NCBI RefSeq assembly: GCF_900142695.1
Contig: NZ_FRBU01000011.1
Location: 1 to 64,000 of the forward strand
Source of the DNA: Flavobacterium xanthum
GTDB taxonomy: Bacteria; Bacteroidota; Bacteroidia; Flavobacteriales; Flavobacteriaceae
Reading direction: 5' to 3'
DNA length: 64,000 bases
The translations under genes and the position numbers were made by a program. The notes beneath the pieces were generated by a model. That model was given only the letters and a program-made list of their open reading frames with translations. It was not told where the DNA came from and made no database searches. Below are positions 7,742 to 16,791 of this stretch, piece after piece (position 1 is the first letter of the stretch; each line of letters starts with the position of its first letter).

Positions 7742-8617
7742 CCTTTTTTTTGTTACCAAATAAACGCCAACAAATATCAAAACTGCAGAACCAATTTTCA
7801 CCAAACTCAATTCGTCTTTGCCCAAGCTTATCGCAAAAATAGTGGCGAAAAGCGGTTGTAAATAAATAAAAACGGCAACAGTCGTTGGTTTTAATTCTTT
7901 CATCGAAAGCAAATTCAGCAAATAGGTCAGGAAAGTCGAAAAAATAACCACAAATCCTATTTTCCAGCAAATATCCATTGGAACAATATTCCATTCAACA
8001 GCTTGAAATTGGCTCCAGCCAAAAGGCAAAACCATAATAAAACCGAATAGATAAATCCATTTTACAAACGTAAAGGCATTGTATTTGTCCATTAATTTCT
8101 TGACAATAATCAGGTAGAATCCATAAGAAATGGCGTTGATCAAAACTAGAAAATTTCCTAATCCGGCGTTTGTGGCGCTGCCAATGGATTTTCCGTACAG
8201 AATAAGAAAAGCAGTTCCAATGAGTCCAAGGATAATCCCAAAAACCATTCGTTTTTGCATGCGTTCCTTCATAATAATGGCCGAAAGCGTCAAAACAATC
8301 ATTGGTGTGGAAACCATGATTACAGCCGCACTAATGGGAGAAGTAAGACTCAGTCCTTTGAAAAACGTAAGCATGTTAAAAGCCACGCCAAAGAAAGCAG
8401 CCGCAATAATTCGGGGAAAATCATTGAACGCAATTTTCTCTTTTGGCATAAAAAGCCAAATCAGCCAAAACAAAACTACTGAGCCGCCCACGCGCAACAA
8501 GATAAAACCATAAGCATCAATGTATAAAGGCATGACATCTTTGGCAATGGTAAACGTGACGCCATAAATTATAGATACAATTGTGGCGCCAATAAGTGCG
8601 AGATTTCTTTTGGACAT
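7730..8617 (-). CDS. DMT (EamA) family transporter
   Basis: Protein of 295 residues with about ten hydrophobic helices and two EamA repeats. The first covers about residues 8-140 and the second about 150-290, each with the usual Pro/Gly-rich helix (e.g. SPISAAVIMVSTPMIVLTLSA and TTVAVFIYLQPLFATIFA). It is an inner-membrane drug/metabolite exporter whose substrate cannot be read from sequence. The start codon overlaps the stop of the ArsC-like gene by one base (TAATG), so the two are probably translated together. The 3' end lies in an intergenic repeat that provides the stop codon. Confidence 0.9.
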   Translation of the reverse strand: MSKRNLALIGATIVSIIYGVTFTIAKDVMPLYIDAYGFILLRVGGSVVLFWLIWLFMPKEKIAFNDFPRIIAAAFFGVAFNMLTFFKGLSLTSPISAAVIMVSTPMIVLTLSAIIMKERMQKRMVFGIILGLIGTAFLILYGKSIGSATNAGLGNFLVLINAISYGFYLIIVKKLMDKYNAFTFVKWIYLFGFIMVLPFGWSQFQAVEWNIVPMDICWKIGFVVIFSTFLTYLLNLLSMKELKPTTVAVFIYLQPLFATIFAISLGKDELSLVKIGSAVLIFVGVYLVTKKRSVQ

Positions 8618-8967
8618 TATGCCAACGCTTTCATTACCTGCAACATATTTTGTTGGGTATTGCCGATGTAAATTTTGTCTTTGATAATAAAAACAGGACG
8701 ACTCAAAAACGTGTAATGTTCCAAAATATATTTCTTATAATCGTCTTCCGTCAACGATTTATTCTTTAAATCCATCGATTTGTACAACTGTGCTTTTTTG
8801 CTGAAAAGCGCTTCGTAACTTCCTGAAAGCTCACGCATTTTTTCTAATTCGGCAACAGTAATTGGGTCTTGTTTGATGTCGTGAAATTTAAAATCATGTT
8901 CTTTCGGTAATGATTTTATGATTTTTCTGCAGGTGTCGCAGGAAGCGAGATAGTATATTATGTCCAT
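8617..8967 (-). CDS. ArsC/Spx-type thioredoxin-fold protein
   Basis: Protein of 116 residues if started at the ATG giving MDIIYYLASCDTCRK. An upstream in-frame ATG at 9009 would add 14 residues before the conserved strand and is less likely. The CxxC motif (Cys10 and Cys13) sits where ArsC/Spx family proteins have their active or redox site, and the segment LSRPVFIIKDKIYIG matches the conserved RP-containing strand. It could be an arsenate reductase-like or a thiol-redox protein. There is no ars gene nearby, so arsenate reduction is not supported by context. It is translationally coupled to the DMT transporter. Confidence 0.8.
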   Translation of the reverse strand: MDIIYYLASCDTCRKIIKSLPKEHDFKFHDIKQDPITVAELEKMRELSGSYEALFSKKAQLYKSMDLKNKSLTEDDYKKYILEHYTFLSRPVFIIKDKIYIGNTQQNMLQVMKALA

Positions 8968-9043
8968 GTAAATAGCGATTTCTTTGTGCAAAGAAAATTC
9001 ATTTGACACGGAAAATGATTATTTTTATCAAAAAAATATAAAA

Positions 9044-9502
9044 ATGAATCAATTATTTGACGTCAGCACTACAAGCAGAAATATGGTTTCAAAATTTCTA
9101 TCAGGATATACTCTTGAGCAACTCAACACGATTCCGGAAGGATTCAGCAATAATTTGATTTGGAATATTGGTCATATTATTGTTTCACAACAACTATTGG
9201 TTTACAAACTTTCGGGTTTGCCGATGTTGGTTTCAGATGAATTAGTGGAGAAATACAAAAAGGGAACCAAGCCGGAACATATCGTAACCCAAGCCGAAGT
9301 GGACGAAATCAAATCCTTATTGTTTGAAACTATTCAGCAAACCAAAGTAGATTATGACAATCAACTTTTCAAAACCTACATGGAATATACCACATCAACA
9401 GGCGATCACGTTTTAAGAAATGCTGAGGATGCCATGGCTTTTAGTAATTTCCATGAAGGAATACATATTGGGAATATGATGAGTATCCGTAAGTTCATTT
9501 AG
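9044..9502 (+). CDS. DinB superfamily protein
   Basis: Protein of 152 residues using the start MNQLFDVSTTSRN. A longer frame from 8984 adds 20 unrelated residues and overlaps the leader of the divergent gene. The DinB/YfiT four-helix fold is indicated by NLIWNIGHIIVSQQ (first metal histidine) and FHEGIHIGNMMSIR near the C-terminus (further histidines), a typical metal triad layout. Characterised members bind metal and include thiol-dependent transferases, and the substrate here is unknown. It is monocistronic and followed by a dispersed repeat copy. Confidence 0.85.
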   Translation: MNQLFDVSTTSRNMVSKFLSGYTLEQLNTIPEGFSNNLIWNIGHIIVSQQLLVYKLSGLPMLVSDELVEKYKKGTKPEHIVTQAEVDEIKSLLFETIQQTKVDYDNQLFKTYMEYTTSTGDHVLRNAEDAMAFSNFHEGIHIGNMMSIRKFI

Positions 9503-9520
9503 GATTTATTAATGAATATC

Positions 9521-9669
9521 GGGAGCTATTTCCCGCCATCCGTTGCAATCTCTTGATCAAAACTCTTTTTTTCTACGTCATAAAAGGAGCTTCCTGCGGT
9601 CGCTCTTTTCTGCCAAGAAAAAATAGCGTTGTGGTCAAGAGGATTTTTACTGCTGTCGCGGCTAGGGAA
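9521..9669. repeat. Dispersed intergenic repeat, copy 1
   Basis: Starts GGGAGCTATTTCCCGCCATC, continues CGTTGCAATC, and ends AAGAGGATTTTTACTGCTGT then CGCGGCTAGGG. Copy 2 (34271-34356) shares both ends, and copy 3 (62861-62898) shares the left end. The two ends are partly complementary, so the element could form a long imperfect hairpin. A 65-codon frame inside it on the minus strand is not judged a gene. Confidence 0.65.
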
Positions 9670-9765
9670 TATTTTTAATGAGATGATTTTAGTAAAAAAA
9701 TCCCCTTTGTCAAAGCTCAACACTTTGATAAAGGGGATTTCAATTATCGTTGTTAAAGCCGTACT

Positions 9766-10509
9766 TTATCTCAGCTGCAAATAATCATTCACTTCAACAT
9801 AAGACAGTAGCAGTTCTTTTGGTCCATCAGCATACGAAGCCACTTCATAGGAATTGTAATAAAGCAGCAAACCTTTATCGCTATAAAAAATGTTTTGGGG
9901 CAATTGGAATTTTTCTTTTTCAAACATTAGTCCGGTCGAATTGATTGATTTGTTAGCCGGAATTTTATACTTGGCTCTGAATTTTTTTTCGGCGAAAGCC
10001 TTGAAAGCAGCTTTATCATTAAATAATGCGTCATTGGAGATCGACTTGCCTGTACTTGGGTCAAACAGCAAAGAGCGCAGACCTTGGTATCCATGGGCGC
10101 CTCCGGTGTAAGTGTAATGTTTGATTTCAATATTCAGTAAGGCTTCTGATTGGTATTTTACGCTCCCTTGAATGTCAGCTTCCCAACCAAATTTGTCCTC
10201 TGGAAAATCTTTCTGAAGTTTTTCGTAGGAACCAATAAATGAATTTAATAACCCATTATAATCCTTGGCGGTATAAGGTTTTTCACCAAAATAAATAATC
10301 TCTTTTAATACCGAAAACACTTTTTTGTTAATGCTGTCTGCCACGATTGGGACGGCATTTGCAACAGGTATTTTTACACTAATTGAAGGGCAATCTTCTT
10401 TACAAGGCAAACTTGTCGTTTTTTGAAAAGATTCCTCTTCAAAAACCAATTCATTAGAACATTGAGCTACCGAAAAAAGAAGTAACGTATAAATTACAAT
10501 GTGTTTCAT
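9766..10509 (-). CDS. DUF4163/DUF3298 domain lipoprotein, RsiV-like fold
   Basis: Protein of 247 residues from the ATG giving MKHIVIYTLLLF. An ATG 33 bases further up lies upstream of the -7 motif at 10531-10538 and is rejected. A hydrophobic leader ends in VAQC, which suggests a lipoprotein, though Gln before Cys is unusual. The N-terminal half matches DUF4163 (ISVKIPVANA, with the YTGGAHGYQG segment), and the C-terminal half matches DUF3298 (GLLLYYNSYEVASYADGP). This fold is seen in the anti-sigma factor RsiV and in lysozyme-binding proteins. Function here is unknown. Confidence 0.85.
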   Translation of the reverse strand: MKHIVIYTLLLFSVAQCSNELVFEEESFQKTTSLPCKEDCPSISVKIPVANAVPIVADSINKKVFSVLKEIIYFGEKPYTAKDYNGLLNSFIGSYEKLQKDFPEDKFGWEADIQGSVKYQSEALLNIEIKHYTYTGGAHGYQGLRSLLFDPSTGKSISNDALFNDKAAFKAFAEKKFRAKYKIPANKSINSTGLMFEKEKFQLPQNIFYSDKGLLLYYNSYEVASYADGPKELLLSYVEVNDYLQLR

Positions 10510-10530
10510 CTCAAAATTGTTAATTAAATA

Positions 10531-10579
10531 CAAAGGTATCACTTGTGGCTTGGTTAAAATAAATTAAAGGGTAAATTTG
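10531..10579. promoter_or_regulatory. Divergent promoters for the DUF3298 gene and cystathionine gamma-synthase-like gene
   Basis: On the plus strand TTG (10550-10552), 19 bases, then TAAATTTG (10572-10579) fits the Bacteroidota consensus and would start the leader of the downstream enzyme. On the minus strand TACCTTTG (10538-10531) gives a leader of about 16 bases before the DUF3298 start at 10509. Confidence 0.65.
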
Positions 10580-10633
10580 TAGAACAATTTTTTAGTTGAA
10601 AATGCAATCTATGAAATTGCCATTACTAATTTT

Positions 10634-10692
10634 GCGGAATCGAGCCCCTTTAAACAAAAGGGCAATTCGATAAATTACCGCTAAAAATAAAT
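10634..10692 (+). promoter_or_regulatory. Structured leader resembling a SAM-II riboswitch
   Basis: The untranslated leader has nested pairings: GCGG/CCGC (10634-10637 with 10678-10681), ATCGA/TCGAT (10639-10643 with 10667-10671), and GCCC/GGGC (10644-10647 with 10660-10663). After the stem come GATAAATTA and then GCTAAAAA. This order recalls the conserved GATAAA...GCTAAA part of the SAM-II (SAM-alpha) motif, and the loop holds a TTTAAA run. The position, 10 bases before the start codon of a methionine/cysteine-pathway gene, fits translational control. A covariance-model match was not run. Confidence 0.45.
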
Positions 10693-10701
10693 TTTACCTT
10701 T

Positions 10702-11847
10702 ATGAAATTCAATACTAAAGTTATTCATGGTGGACAGCACCATGATCCAAGCACAGGAGCGGTTATGCCACCTGTATATCAAACATCAACATTTGTACAA
10801 ACTAGTCCGGGCCAACCGATAAATCCCGATTATGAATACAGTAGAGCAGCAAATCCAACGAGAACTGCCCTTGAAAATGCTTTGGCGAGTATTGAAAACG
10901 GAACGCGCGGATTGGCTTTTTCGTCAGGATTAGCAGCCACAGATTGTGTTTTGCGTTCTTTCAAAGCAGGGGACGAAATCATTGCGATGGACGATTTATA
11001 TGGTGGAACTTACAGAATGTTTACACGCATTTATAAAGATTCCGGAATAAAATTCCATTTTGTAGACATGAATGATTTGGATAAATTTAAGTCGTTAATC
11101 AACGAAAATACAAAGTTGGTTTGGGTAGAAACACCTACAAACCCTTTGATGAAACTAGCCGATGTTCAAGAAATTGCCAAAATTACCAAGGAAAACAAAA
11201 TCCTTTTTGCAGTTGACAACACTTTTGCTACACCTTATCTGCAAAAACCATTAGACTTAGGCGCTGATATTGTAATGCACTCGGCTACCAAGTATTTAGG
11301 AGGTCATTCTGATGTAATAGCGGGAGCTTTAATTGTAAAAGACGAAGCACTTGGAGAACAGTTGCATTTTCAACAATTTGCAACGGGAGCTACATTGGGA
11401 CCAATGGATAGTTTCTTAGTGCTGAGAGGAATTAAAACCTTGCATTTGCGCGTGGAAAGACATTGCGAAAATGGAGGGAAAGTGGTGGAGTTTCTAAACA
11501 ACCATCCAAAAGTCAAAACAGTATACTATCCTGGATTACCAAGCCATCCGTACCATGAAATTGCCAAAAAACAAATGAGCGGTTTTGGTGGAATGGTGTC
11601 ATTTACTTTTGTTTCAGGCAAAAAAGAAGATGCAATTGATTTTCTGGAAAAACTAAAAGTTTTCACATTGGCTGAATCTTTAGGCGGGGTAGAATCACTA
11701 GCAAATCATCCGGCTTTAATGACACATGCCTCTATTCCGGAGGAAAAACGCAAGGAAATTGGTATTACAGACGACCTTGTTCGATTAAGCGTAGGGATTG
11801 AAGATGCTGTGGATTTAATCGAAGATTTGAAACAAGCATTAGCGTAA
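10702..11847 (+). CDS. Cystathionine gamma-synthase / gamma-lyase family PLP enzyme
   Basis: Protein of 381 residues of the Cys/Met-metabolism PLP family. The PLP lysine is Lys197 in SATKYLGGH. Other family marks are the YSRAANPTR loop near 46-54 and the phosphate-binding SSGLAAT around 74-80. The C-terminal segment SLGGVESLANHPALMTHASI matches the synthase/gamma-lyase branch. It may make cystathionine from an acylated homoserine or split cystathionine, and sequence alone does not separate these. The SAM-II-like leader in front favours a role in methionine synthesis. It is a single gene with its own promoter and terminator. Confidence 0.9.
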   Translation: MKFNTKVIHGGQHHDPSTGAVMPPVYQTSTFVQTSPGQPINPDYEYSRAANPTRTALENALASIENGTRGLAFSSGLAATDCVLRSFKAGDEIIAMDDLYGGTYRMFTRIYKDSGIKFHFVDMNDLDKFKSLINENTKLVWVETPTNPLMKLADVQEIAKITKENKILFAVDNTFATPYLQKPLDLGADIVMHSATKYLGGHSDVIAGALIVKDEALGEQLHFQQFATGATLGPMDSFLVLRGIKTLHLRVERHCENGGKVVEFLNNHPKVKTVYYPGLPSHPYHEIAKKQMSGFGGMVSFTFVSGKKEDAIDFLEKLKVFTLAESLGGVESLANHPALMTHASIPEEKRKEIGITDDLVRLSVGIEDAVDLIEDLKQALA

Positions 11848-11865
11848 CCGAATATCTTTTTAAGC

Positions 11866-11914
11866 AAAAGCTCCAATTCTATCCCGAAGTGTCGGGAAGG
11901 GATTGGAGCTTTTT
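11866..11914 (+). terminator. Terminator after the cystathionine gamma-synthase-like gene
   Basis: AAAAGCTCCAAT pairs with ATTGGAGCTTTT around an inner TCCCG/CGGGA stem, followed by a T-run. The same hairpin can also act for the convergent gene ending at 11935. Confidence 0.8.
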
Positions 11915-11934
11915 TATATGTCATTATGGGAATG

Positions 11935-12738
11935 CTATTGTAAGTAATAAATATAACCTACATTGAACCAAACCAACCAGTCATTTGCTTTGTTTTCTTT
12001 ATAAATCTCCGGATTTGGATTTAAACCATCAACCCAATTTGAAAAGAAATATTGGAATCTTAAATCGACCATTAGATCTGATAATGGAGTTAATTTATAA
12101 CGGGTTCCTACACTAGAAACAACAGACCACACGGTGCTACTTTCGGTAGAAAAACCGTAAGGTCTTCCATCAGTTGGGGTTAAATATTTTGGAAAAGTAG
12201 TTAAAGGAGTTCCTAGTGGACCTAGCGTTGATGAAGCCTTAGCATTGTAATAGCTAAATTGCCCGCCAAGACTTATAAATGGGCCTAAACTTCCTGTTCT
12301 AGCTGTAAAATCACGAATGCTCCATGGGAAAAATTCAAGTTGCATACCAAGATTAGTTACTGCGGTACTTCCAGTCATAGCTTTCAATTGCTCTTTTCCT
12401 AGTGAAGGTTTTCCTTCTACGTATTCTCCAAAATGGTGTAATTCGGTTTTATTATAGGATAGTTCGGACCTAAGTTTAAAATGGTCATTGAAATAGGTTT
12501 CAGGCGTATAGCAATTGCAGTCGGCTTTATAGGAAAAGTTTAAATAATGTATCAGTCCAATACCTATTCCCGTATTTCCGGCGTTAGTTGACAAGTCATA
12601 ACGCTCTCCATAATCAGATTGAAAAGCAACCGGCCCAACAATTACTCCAACTTCATGCGAAAAACCGCCGAATTGAGCATGTGTATTAGTAGAAAACCCA
12701 ATAAAGATTAGTAAAAGTGGTATTATCTGTTTGATCAT
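11935..12738 (-). CDS. Outer-membrane beta-barrel protein (DUF6089-like)
   Basis: Protein of 267 residues from the ATG giving MIKQIIPLLLIF. An ATG 45 bases upstream adds a polar prefix before the signal peptide and is rejected. A signal peptide ends about ...THAQ, then comes FGGFSHEVGVIVGPVAFQSDYG, typical of the start of this barrel family. The body alternates in strand-like pattern and ends in an aromatic residue pattern (WLVWFNVGYIYYLQ), as outer-membrane barrels do. It contains a CNC motif (ADCNCYTP). It is divergent from gdhA. Function unknown, and the family assignment is from memory. Confidence 0.75.
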   Translation of the reverse strand: MIKQIIPLLLIFIGFSTNTHAQFGGFSHEVGVIVGPVAFQSDYGERYDLSTNAGNTGIGIGLIHYLNFSYKADCNCYTPETYFNDHFKLRSELSYNKTELHHFGEYVEGKPSLGKEQLKAMTGSTAVTNLGMQLEFFPWSIRDFTARTGSLGPFISLGGQFSYYNAKASSTLGPLGTPLTTFPKYLTPTDGRPYGFSTESSTVWSVVSSVGTRYKLTPLSDLMVDLRFQYFFSNWVDGLNPNPEIYKENKANDWLVWFNVGYIYYLQ

Positions 12739-12962
12739 TAGGGGTAAAATTTTCAAATCCCGACAAATATATAAAAACCTCATCCATTAATTAAATAAAA
12801 TAAAAATTAAAAATAAGCAGACAAAATCGTATTTACTTACGAAAGTGGTGGTAATTAGCTTTAAAACGGTATATCTTAAATAGAATTGTTTGTGAATGGA
12901 TATTAAAAAGATAATTCTATTGATAAATAAAAAAAACTACGGCCGAATATTTTTATAAAATG

Positions 12963-12970
12963 TATCTTTG
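12963..12970 (+). promoter_or_regulatory. -7 promoter motif of gdhA
   Basis: TATCTTTG matches the Bacteroidota -7 motif. It leaves a leader of about 40 bases before gdhA. No TTG is seen at the usual 17-23 base spacing. Confidence 0.5.
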
Positions 12971-13014
12971 TGCATAATAACGAAATCGTTTTCTTAATTA
13001 ATAATTTATAATCT

Positions 13015-14358
13015 ATGTTACTAAAAGTAAATGATTTTATGGCTCAAGTTGAAGCCAAGAATCCAAATGAACCTGAATTTATTCAAGCTGTTAGGGAATT
13101 TGCAGAAACTGTAATTCCATTTATTGCAGAGCAAAAAAAATACGACGGAAAAAACTTGCTATTAAGAATAACTGAGCCAGAACGTTCAATTATATTTCGT
13201 GTTCCATGGGTAGACGATATGGGTGAAATCCAGGTTAATAGAGGTTTCAGAATTCAAATGAACTCTGCAATTGGGCCTTACAAAGGAGGAATTCGTTTTC
13301 ATCATACCGTAAATTTATCGGTACTTAAATTTTTAGCATTTGAACAAGTATTCAAAAATAGTTTGACCACTTTGCCAATGGGCGGAGGAAAAGGAGGATC
13401 TGATTTCGATCCACAAGGAAAATCGGATGGGGAAGTAATGCGTTTCTGTCAGTCTTTCATGACAGAATTGTGCAGACATATTGGTCCGCAATTAGACGTT
13501 CCAGCCGGAGATATCGGAGTGGGAGCAAGAGAAATTGGTTATTTATTTGGTCAATACAAAAGAATAAAAAACGAATTTACTGGAGTTCTAACAGGTAAAG
13601 GGTTGGCATACGGAGGTTCCTTAATTAGACCGGAAGCTACAGGATACGGCGTTGTTTATTTTGCAGAACAAATGTTAAAAACTATTGGTCAAAGTATAAA
13701 TGGCAAAACCGTTGCTATTTCTGGATTTGGAAACGTAGCATGGGGAGTAGCACTGAAAGTAAACGATTTAGGAGGAAAAGTGGTTACTATTTCAGGGCCT
13801 GATGGTTATATTTATGACGAAGAAGGAATTTCTGGCGATAAAATTGATTTTATGCTTGAAATGAGAGCAAGAGGTGATAATAGAGCGGAAGCTTATTTAG
13901 AAAAATATCCAAAAGCAGTTTTCCATAGAGGCAAAAGCGTATGGGAAGTTAAAGTAGATATTGCAATTCCTTGTGCGACTCAAAATGAGTTAAACGAAGA
14001 AGATGCTATAAACTTAATTGCAAATGGTGTTATTTGTGTAACTGAAGCTGCAAATATGCCTTGTACGTTAGAAGCTATCAAACAATTCTTGAATGCTAAA
14101 GTGCTTTTTGCACCAGGTAAAGCAGCAAATGCTGGTGGTGTAGCAGCTTCAGGATTAGAGATGACTCAAAACTCGATTCGTTTGAACTGGACTAGCGAAG
14201 AAGTGGATGGTAGATTAAAAGAAATCATGGTTGGAATCCACAATCAATGTAAAAAATACGGTACAGACGAGGAAGGATATGTGAACTATGTAAAAGGGGC
14301 AAATATTGCTGGATTTGTAAAAGTGGCTGACGCTATGTTAGCGCAAGGAGTGGTGTAA
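13015..14358 (+). CDS. gdhA: Glutamate dehydrogenase, hexameric NADP-type
   Basis: Interconverts 2-oxoglutarate plus ammonia and glutamate, the entry point for nitrogen. The 447 residues fit the small hexameric class. The substrate motif is RFHHTVNLSVLKFLAFEQ. The active-site lysine lies in LPMGGGKGGSDFDP, the catalytic aspartate region is DVPAGDIGVG, and the Rossmann motif GFGNVAWG lies in the second half. The segment CVTEAANMPCTLEA is the usual C-terminal contact. Starting at the second ATG (residue 9) is also possible. It is a single gene between its own promoter motif and a strong terminator. Confidence 0.96.
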   Translation: MLLKVNDFMAQVEAKNPNEPEFIQAVREFAETVIPFIAEQKKYDGKNLLLRITEPERSIIFRVPWVDDMGEIQVNRGFRIQMNSAIGPYKGGIRFHHTVNLSVLKFLAFEQVFKNSLTTLPMGGGKGGSDFDPQGKSDGEVMRFCQSFMTELCRHIGPQLDVPAGDIGVGAREIGYLFGQYKRIKNEFTGVLTGKGLAYGGSLIRPEATGYGVVYFAEQMLKTIGQSINGKTVAISGFGNVAWGVALKVNDLGGKVVTISGPDGYIYDEEGISGDKIDFMLEMRARGDNRAEAYLEKYPKAVFHRGKSVWEVKVDIAIPCATQNELNEEDAINLIANGVICVTEAANMPCTLEAIKQFLNAKVLFAPGKAANAGGVAASGLEMTQNSIRLNWTSEEVDGRLKEIMVGIHNQCKKYGTDEEGYVNYVKGANIAGFVKVADAMLAQGVV

Positions 14359-14378
14359 ATCAACAAGATCTATAATTT

Positions 14379-14420
14379 AAAATGCCTTCAGCCAATGTAA
14401 TTGGTGGAAGGCATTTTTTT
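14379..14420 (+). terminator. Terminator after gdhA
   Basis: AAAATGCCTTC (14379-14389) pairs with GAAGGCATTTT (14407-14417), with an inner CCAAT/ATTGG pairing and a following T-run. Confidence 0.85.
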
Positions 14421-14453
14421 TATGTAACAAAATGCTAAGACTTTCGTTTGTTC

Positions 14454-14461
14454 TATATTTG
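14454..14461 (+). promoter_or_regulatory. -7 promoter motif of porZ
   Basis: TATATTTG lies 22 bases before the preferred start at 14484. It rules out a start at 14448, which would be upstream of transcription. No correctly spaced TTG is visible. Confidence 0.5.
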
Positions 14462-14483
14462 TAAACTAATATTTATGCAAATA

Positions 14484-16772
14484 ATGAAAAAGAACGTATT
14501 CTATCTTTTACTTCTACTTTCTACGCAATTAGGGTTTTCCCAAAATAATTTGTTGTGGCAGGGTTATTTCTCCTACAACGAAATTAAAGATGTCACAGAA
14601 TCTGAGACGGCAGTTTTTGCCGCATCTGAAAATGCATTATTTTCTAAAAATACAACAACAAGCGGGATTAAAACAACAAATACTATTGATGGACTTTCAG
14701 GACAAACCATTTCTGCGGTATATCACAGCGTGAAATTCAATAAAACAATTGTGGGTTATGAAAATGGATTGATAATAGTGATTAATGAATTGGATGGTAG
14801 CCTGTTGAATGTAGTCGATATTATCAGCAAGCAACTTCCATCAGATATAAAAAAAATCAATCACTTCATGGAATTTGACGGCATTGCTTATGTTTCTTGT
14901 GACTTTGGAATTGTTCAATTCAATCTTAATACGCTGCAATTTGGCGACACTTATTTTATAGGGGATAATGGTGCCGAAATAATAGTAAATCAAACCACGC
15001 TATTTAATGGGTTTATTTATGCTGCTACTAACCAAGGAATAAGGAGAGCGTCTATTACCAATGTAAATTTAATTGATTTTAATCAGTGGACAACCATAGC
15101 AACAGGAGGCTGGTCTAGCACAACCACTTTTGGTACCGATTTGTATGCCATAAATAATTTTGGATTCATTCATAGATTTAATTCGGTTTCTAATTCCTTC
15201 AATGGAATTATCCAGCTCTCTCAGCCTGCATTAGACCTGAGAGCAACAGCAGGATATTTGATTGTAACAACTTTGAATAGTATCTATATTTACAACAGTC
15301 AAATGGCTTTAGTGCGCCAGATAAATACAGGCCAAATCCCGGAAAGTAATGTGGCATTCACTTGTGCCACCATAGTAGGGGATACTATTTTTATTGGGAC
15401 AAAAGAAAACGGATTGATTGCAGCCTCACTTTCTTTAGCTTCAAGTTTTGAGAACATAACGCCTATTGGTCCTTCGAGAAACAACATATTTGCCCTTCAA
15501 ACTACACCTAACGTTCTTTGGGCAGTATATGGAGATTATTCAGCTGATTATAATCCCTATCCTTTGAATAGTTATGGAGTGAGTAAGTTGAATGAAAGCG
15601 GATGGTTGAATATTCCGTATGAAAAAGTTTTTGGTGCGCAATCGATTACCAGAATTACAATAAATCCAAGTGATGAAAACCAAGTATACGCTAGTTCTTT
15701 TTTTTCGGGATTATTAAAAATTGAAAACGATGAACCTAAAATTTTGTATAACCAAACGAATAGCGGTTTAGAGTCTTTGACGTTTGTAGGTCCCAATTAT
15801 ATTGATATAAGAGTGAATGGAACCGTCTTTGATAAATCCGGGAATCTCTGGGTTACTACCAGCCGAATAAAAAATGGACTGAAAGTATTGAAAACAAATG
15901 GACAATGGCAAAGCTATGCAATGGACGTTATTCTAGAATCAGCCATAGATAATAATTTTGGCACAATCGCCATCGATAAAAATGGTACAAAATGGCTCTC
16001 CACTAGTGGAGATGGTGTTATTGGTTTTAATGAAAGTACTTCTAAATTCAAGAAAATAACAACAGGTCCAGATGCTGGAAATTTGCCGATTTCTAATGTC
16101 AGAACAGTTGCGGTAGATGCTAGAAACCAACTTTGGATAGGAACTACAAAGGGATTGCGGGTTTTACCCAATGTAGGGAGTTTTCAATTAGAAGATCAAA
16201 TGACTGCTAATCCAATCATTATTTTAGACGATAATCTGGCTCAAGAATTATTGTACGAACAGTTTATTACTGATATTGCTGTAGATGGAGCCAATAATAA
16301 GTGGATAGGCACCGCTGATTCAGGGTTGTTTTTAGTTTCGCCAAACGGACAGGAAACGAAATACCATTTTACGATAAATAATTCTCCTTTGCCCAGTAAT
16401 GTTATCAATGATATTGATATTAACAGTACCACCGGGGAAGTTTTTATTGCAACTGCTAAAGGCTTGGTTTCTTTTAAAGGCACTGCAACTTCGGCAAATG
16501 ATGACTTAAGTAAGGCGTATGTGTATCCAAACCCAGTGCGACCGGAGTATCAGGGAACTGTTAAGATTGCAGGTTTAATAGATAGGGCGAACGTTAAGAT
16601 TACGGATATTGGAGGAAATCTGGTTTATGAAACCACTTCGCAAGGAGGAACGATAGAGTGGGATACCACCGCTTTTGGCAAATATAAAGTGGCATCGGGT
16701 GTGTATATGATTTTCATTTCGGCACAAGACGGTGTGGAAACCAAAGTTAAAAAAGTTATGATAATCAGGTAA
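14484..16772 (+). CDS. porZ: Type IX secretion system protein PorZ-like
   Basis: Protein of 762 residues with a signal peptide (MKKNVFYLLLLLSTQLGFSQ), many repeated propeller blades with two-component-regulator-propeller style motifs (e.g. LWVTTSRIKNGL, KWLSTSGDGVIGF, LWIGTTKGLRVL, KWIGTADSGLFLV), and a C-terminal type A sorting-like domain (YVYPNPVRPEYQGTVKIAGL through GVYMIFI). This order and length match PorZ, the surface component of the T9SS attachment complex in Porphyromonas, where it helps link cargo to A-LPS. The window shows no other T9SS genes. A generic propeller cargo protein is the alternative. Confidence 0.82.
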   Translation: MKKNVFYLLLLLSTQLGFSQNNLLWQGYFSYNEIKDVTESETAVFAASENALFSKNTTTSGIKTTNTIDGLSGQTISAVYHSVKFNKTIVGYENGLIIVINELDGSLLNVVDIISKQLPSDIKKINHFMEFDGIAYVSCDFGIVQFNLNTLQFGDTYFIGDNGAEIIVNQTTLFNGFIYAATNQGIRRASITNVNLIDFNQWTTIATGGWSSTTTFGTDLYAINNFGFIHRFNSVSNSFNGIIQLSQPALDLRATAGYLIVTTLNSIYIYNSQMALVRQINTGQIPESNVAFTCATIVGDTIFIGTKENGLIAASLSLASSFENITPIGPSRNNIFALQTTPNVLWAVYGDYSADYNPYPLNSYGVSKLNESGWLNIPYEKVFGAQSITRITINPSDENQVYASSFFSGLLKIENDEPKILYNQTNSGLESLTFVGPNYIDIRVNGTVFDKSGNLWVTTSRIKNGLKVLKTNGQWQSYAMDVILESAIDNNFGTIAIDKNGTKWLSTSGDGVIGFNESTSKFKKITTGPDAGNLPISNVRTVAVDARNQLWIGTTKGLRVLPNVGSFQLEDQMTANPIIILDDNLAQELLYEQFITDIAVDGANNKWIGTADSGLFLVSPNGQETKYHFTINNSPLPSNVINDIDINSTTGEVFIATAKGLVSFKGTATSANDDLSKAYVYPNPVRPEYQGTVKIAGLIDRANVKITDIGGNLVYETTSQGGTIEWDTTAFGKYKVASGVYMIFISAQDGVETKVKKVMIIR

Positions 16773-16791
16773 TTGACAAGGGTGTGCTTAC

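Noticed and set aside
8617..8967. Arsenate-resistance gene
   Set aside because: Only the ArsC/Spx fold is visible. There is no arsenite transporter or arsR nearby and the partner is a generic DMT transporter.
9526..9723. Minus-strand open frame of 65 codons
   Set aside because: It lies within the dispersed intergenic repeat. The frame is not conserved in the other repeat copies.
14448..14483. Longer N-terminus of the PorZ-like protein
   Set aside because: The extra start lies upstream of the -7 motif at 14454-14461 and adds residues before the signal peptide.
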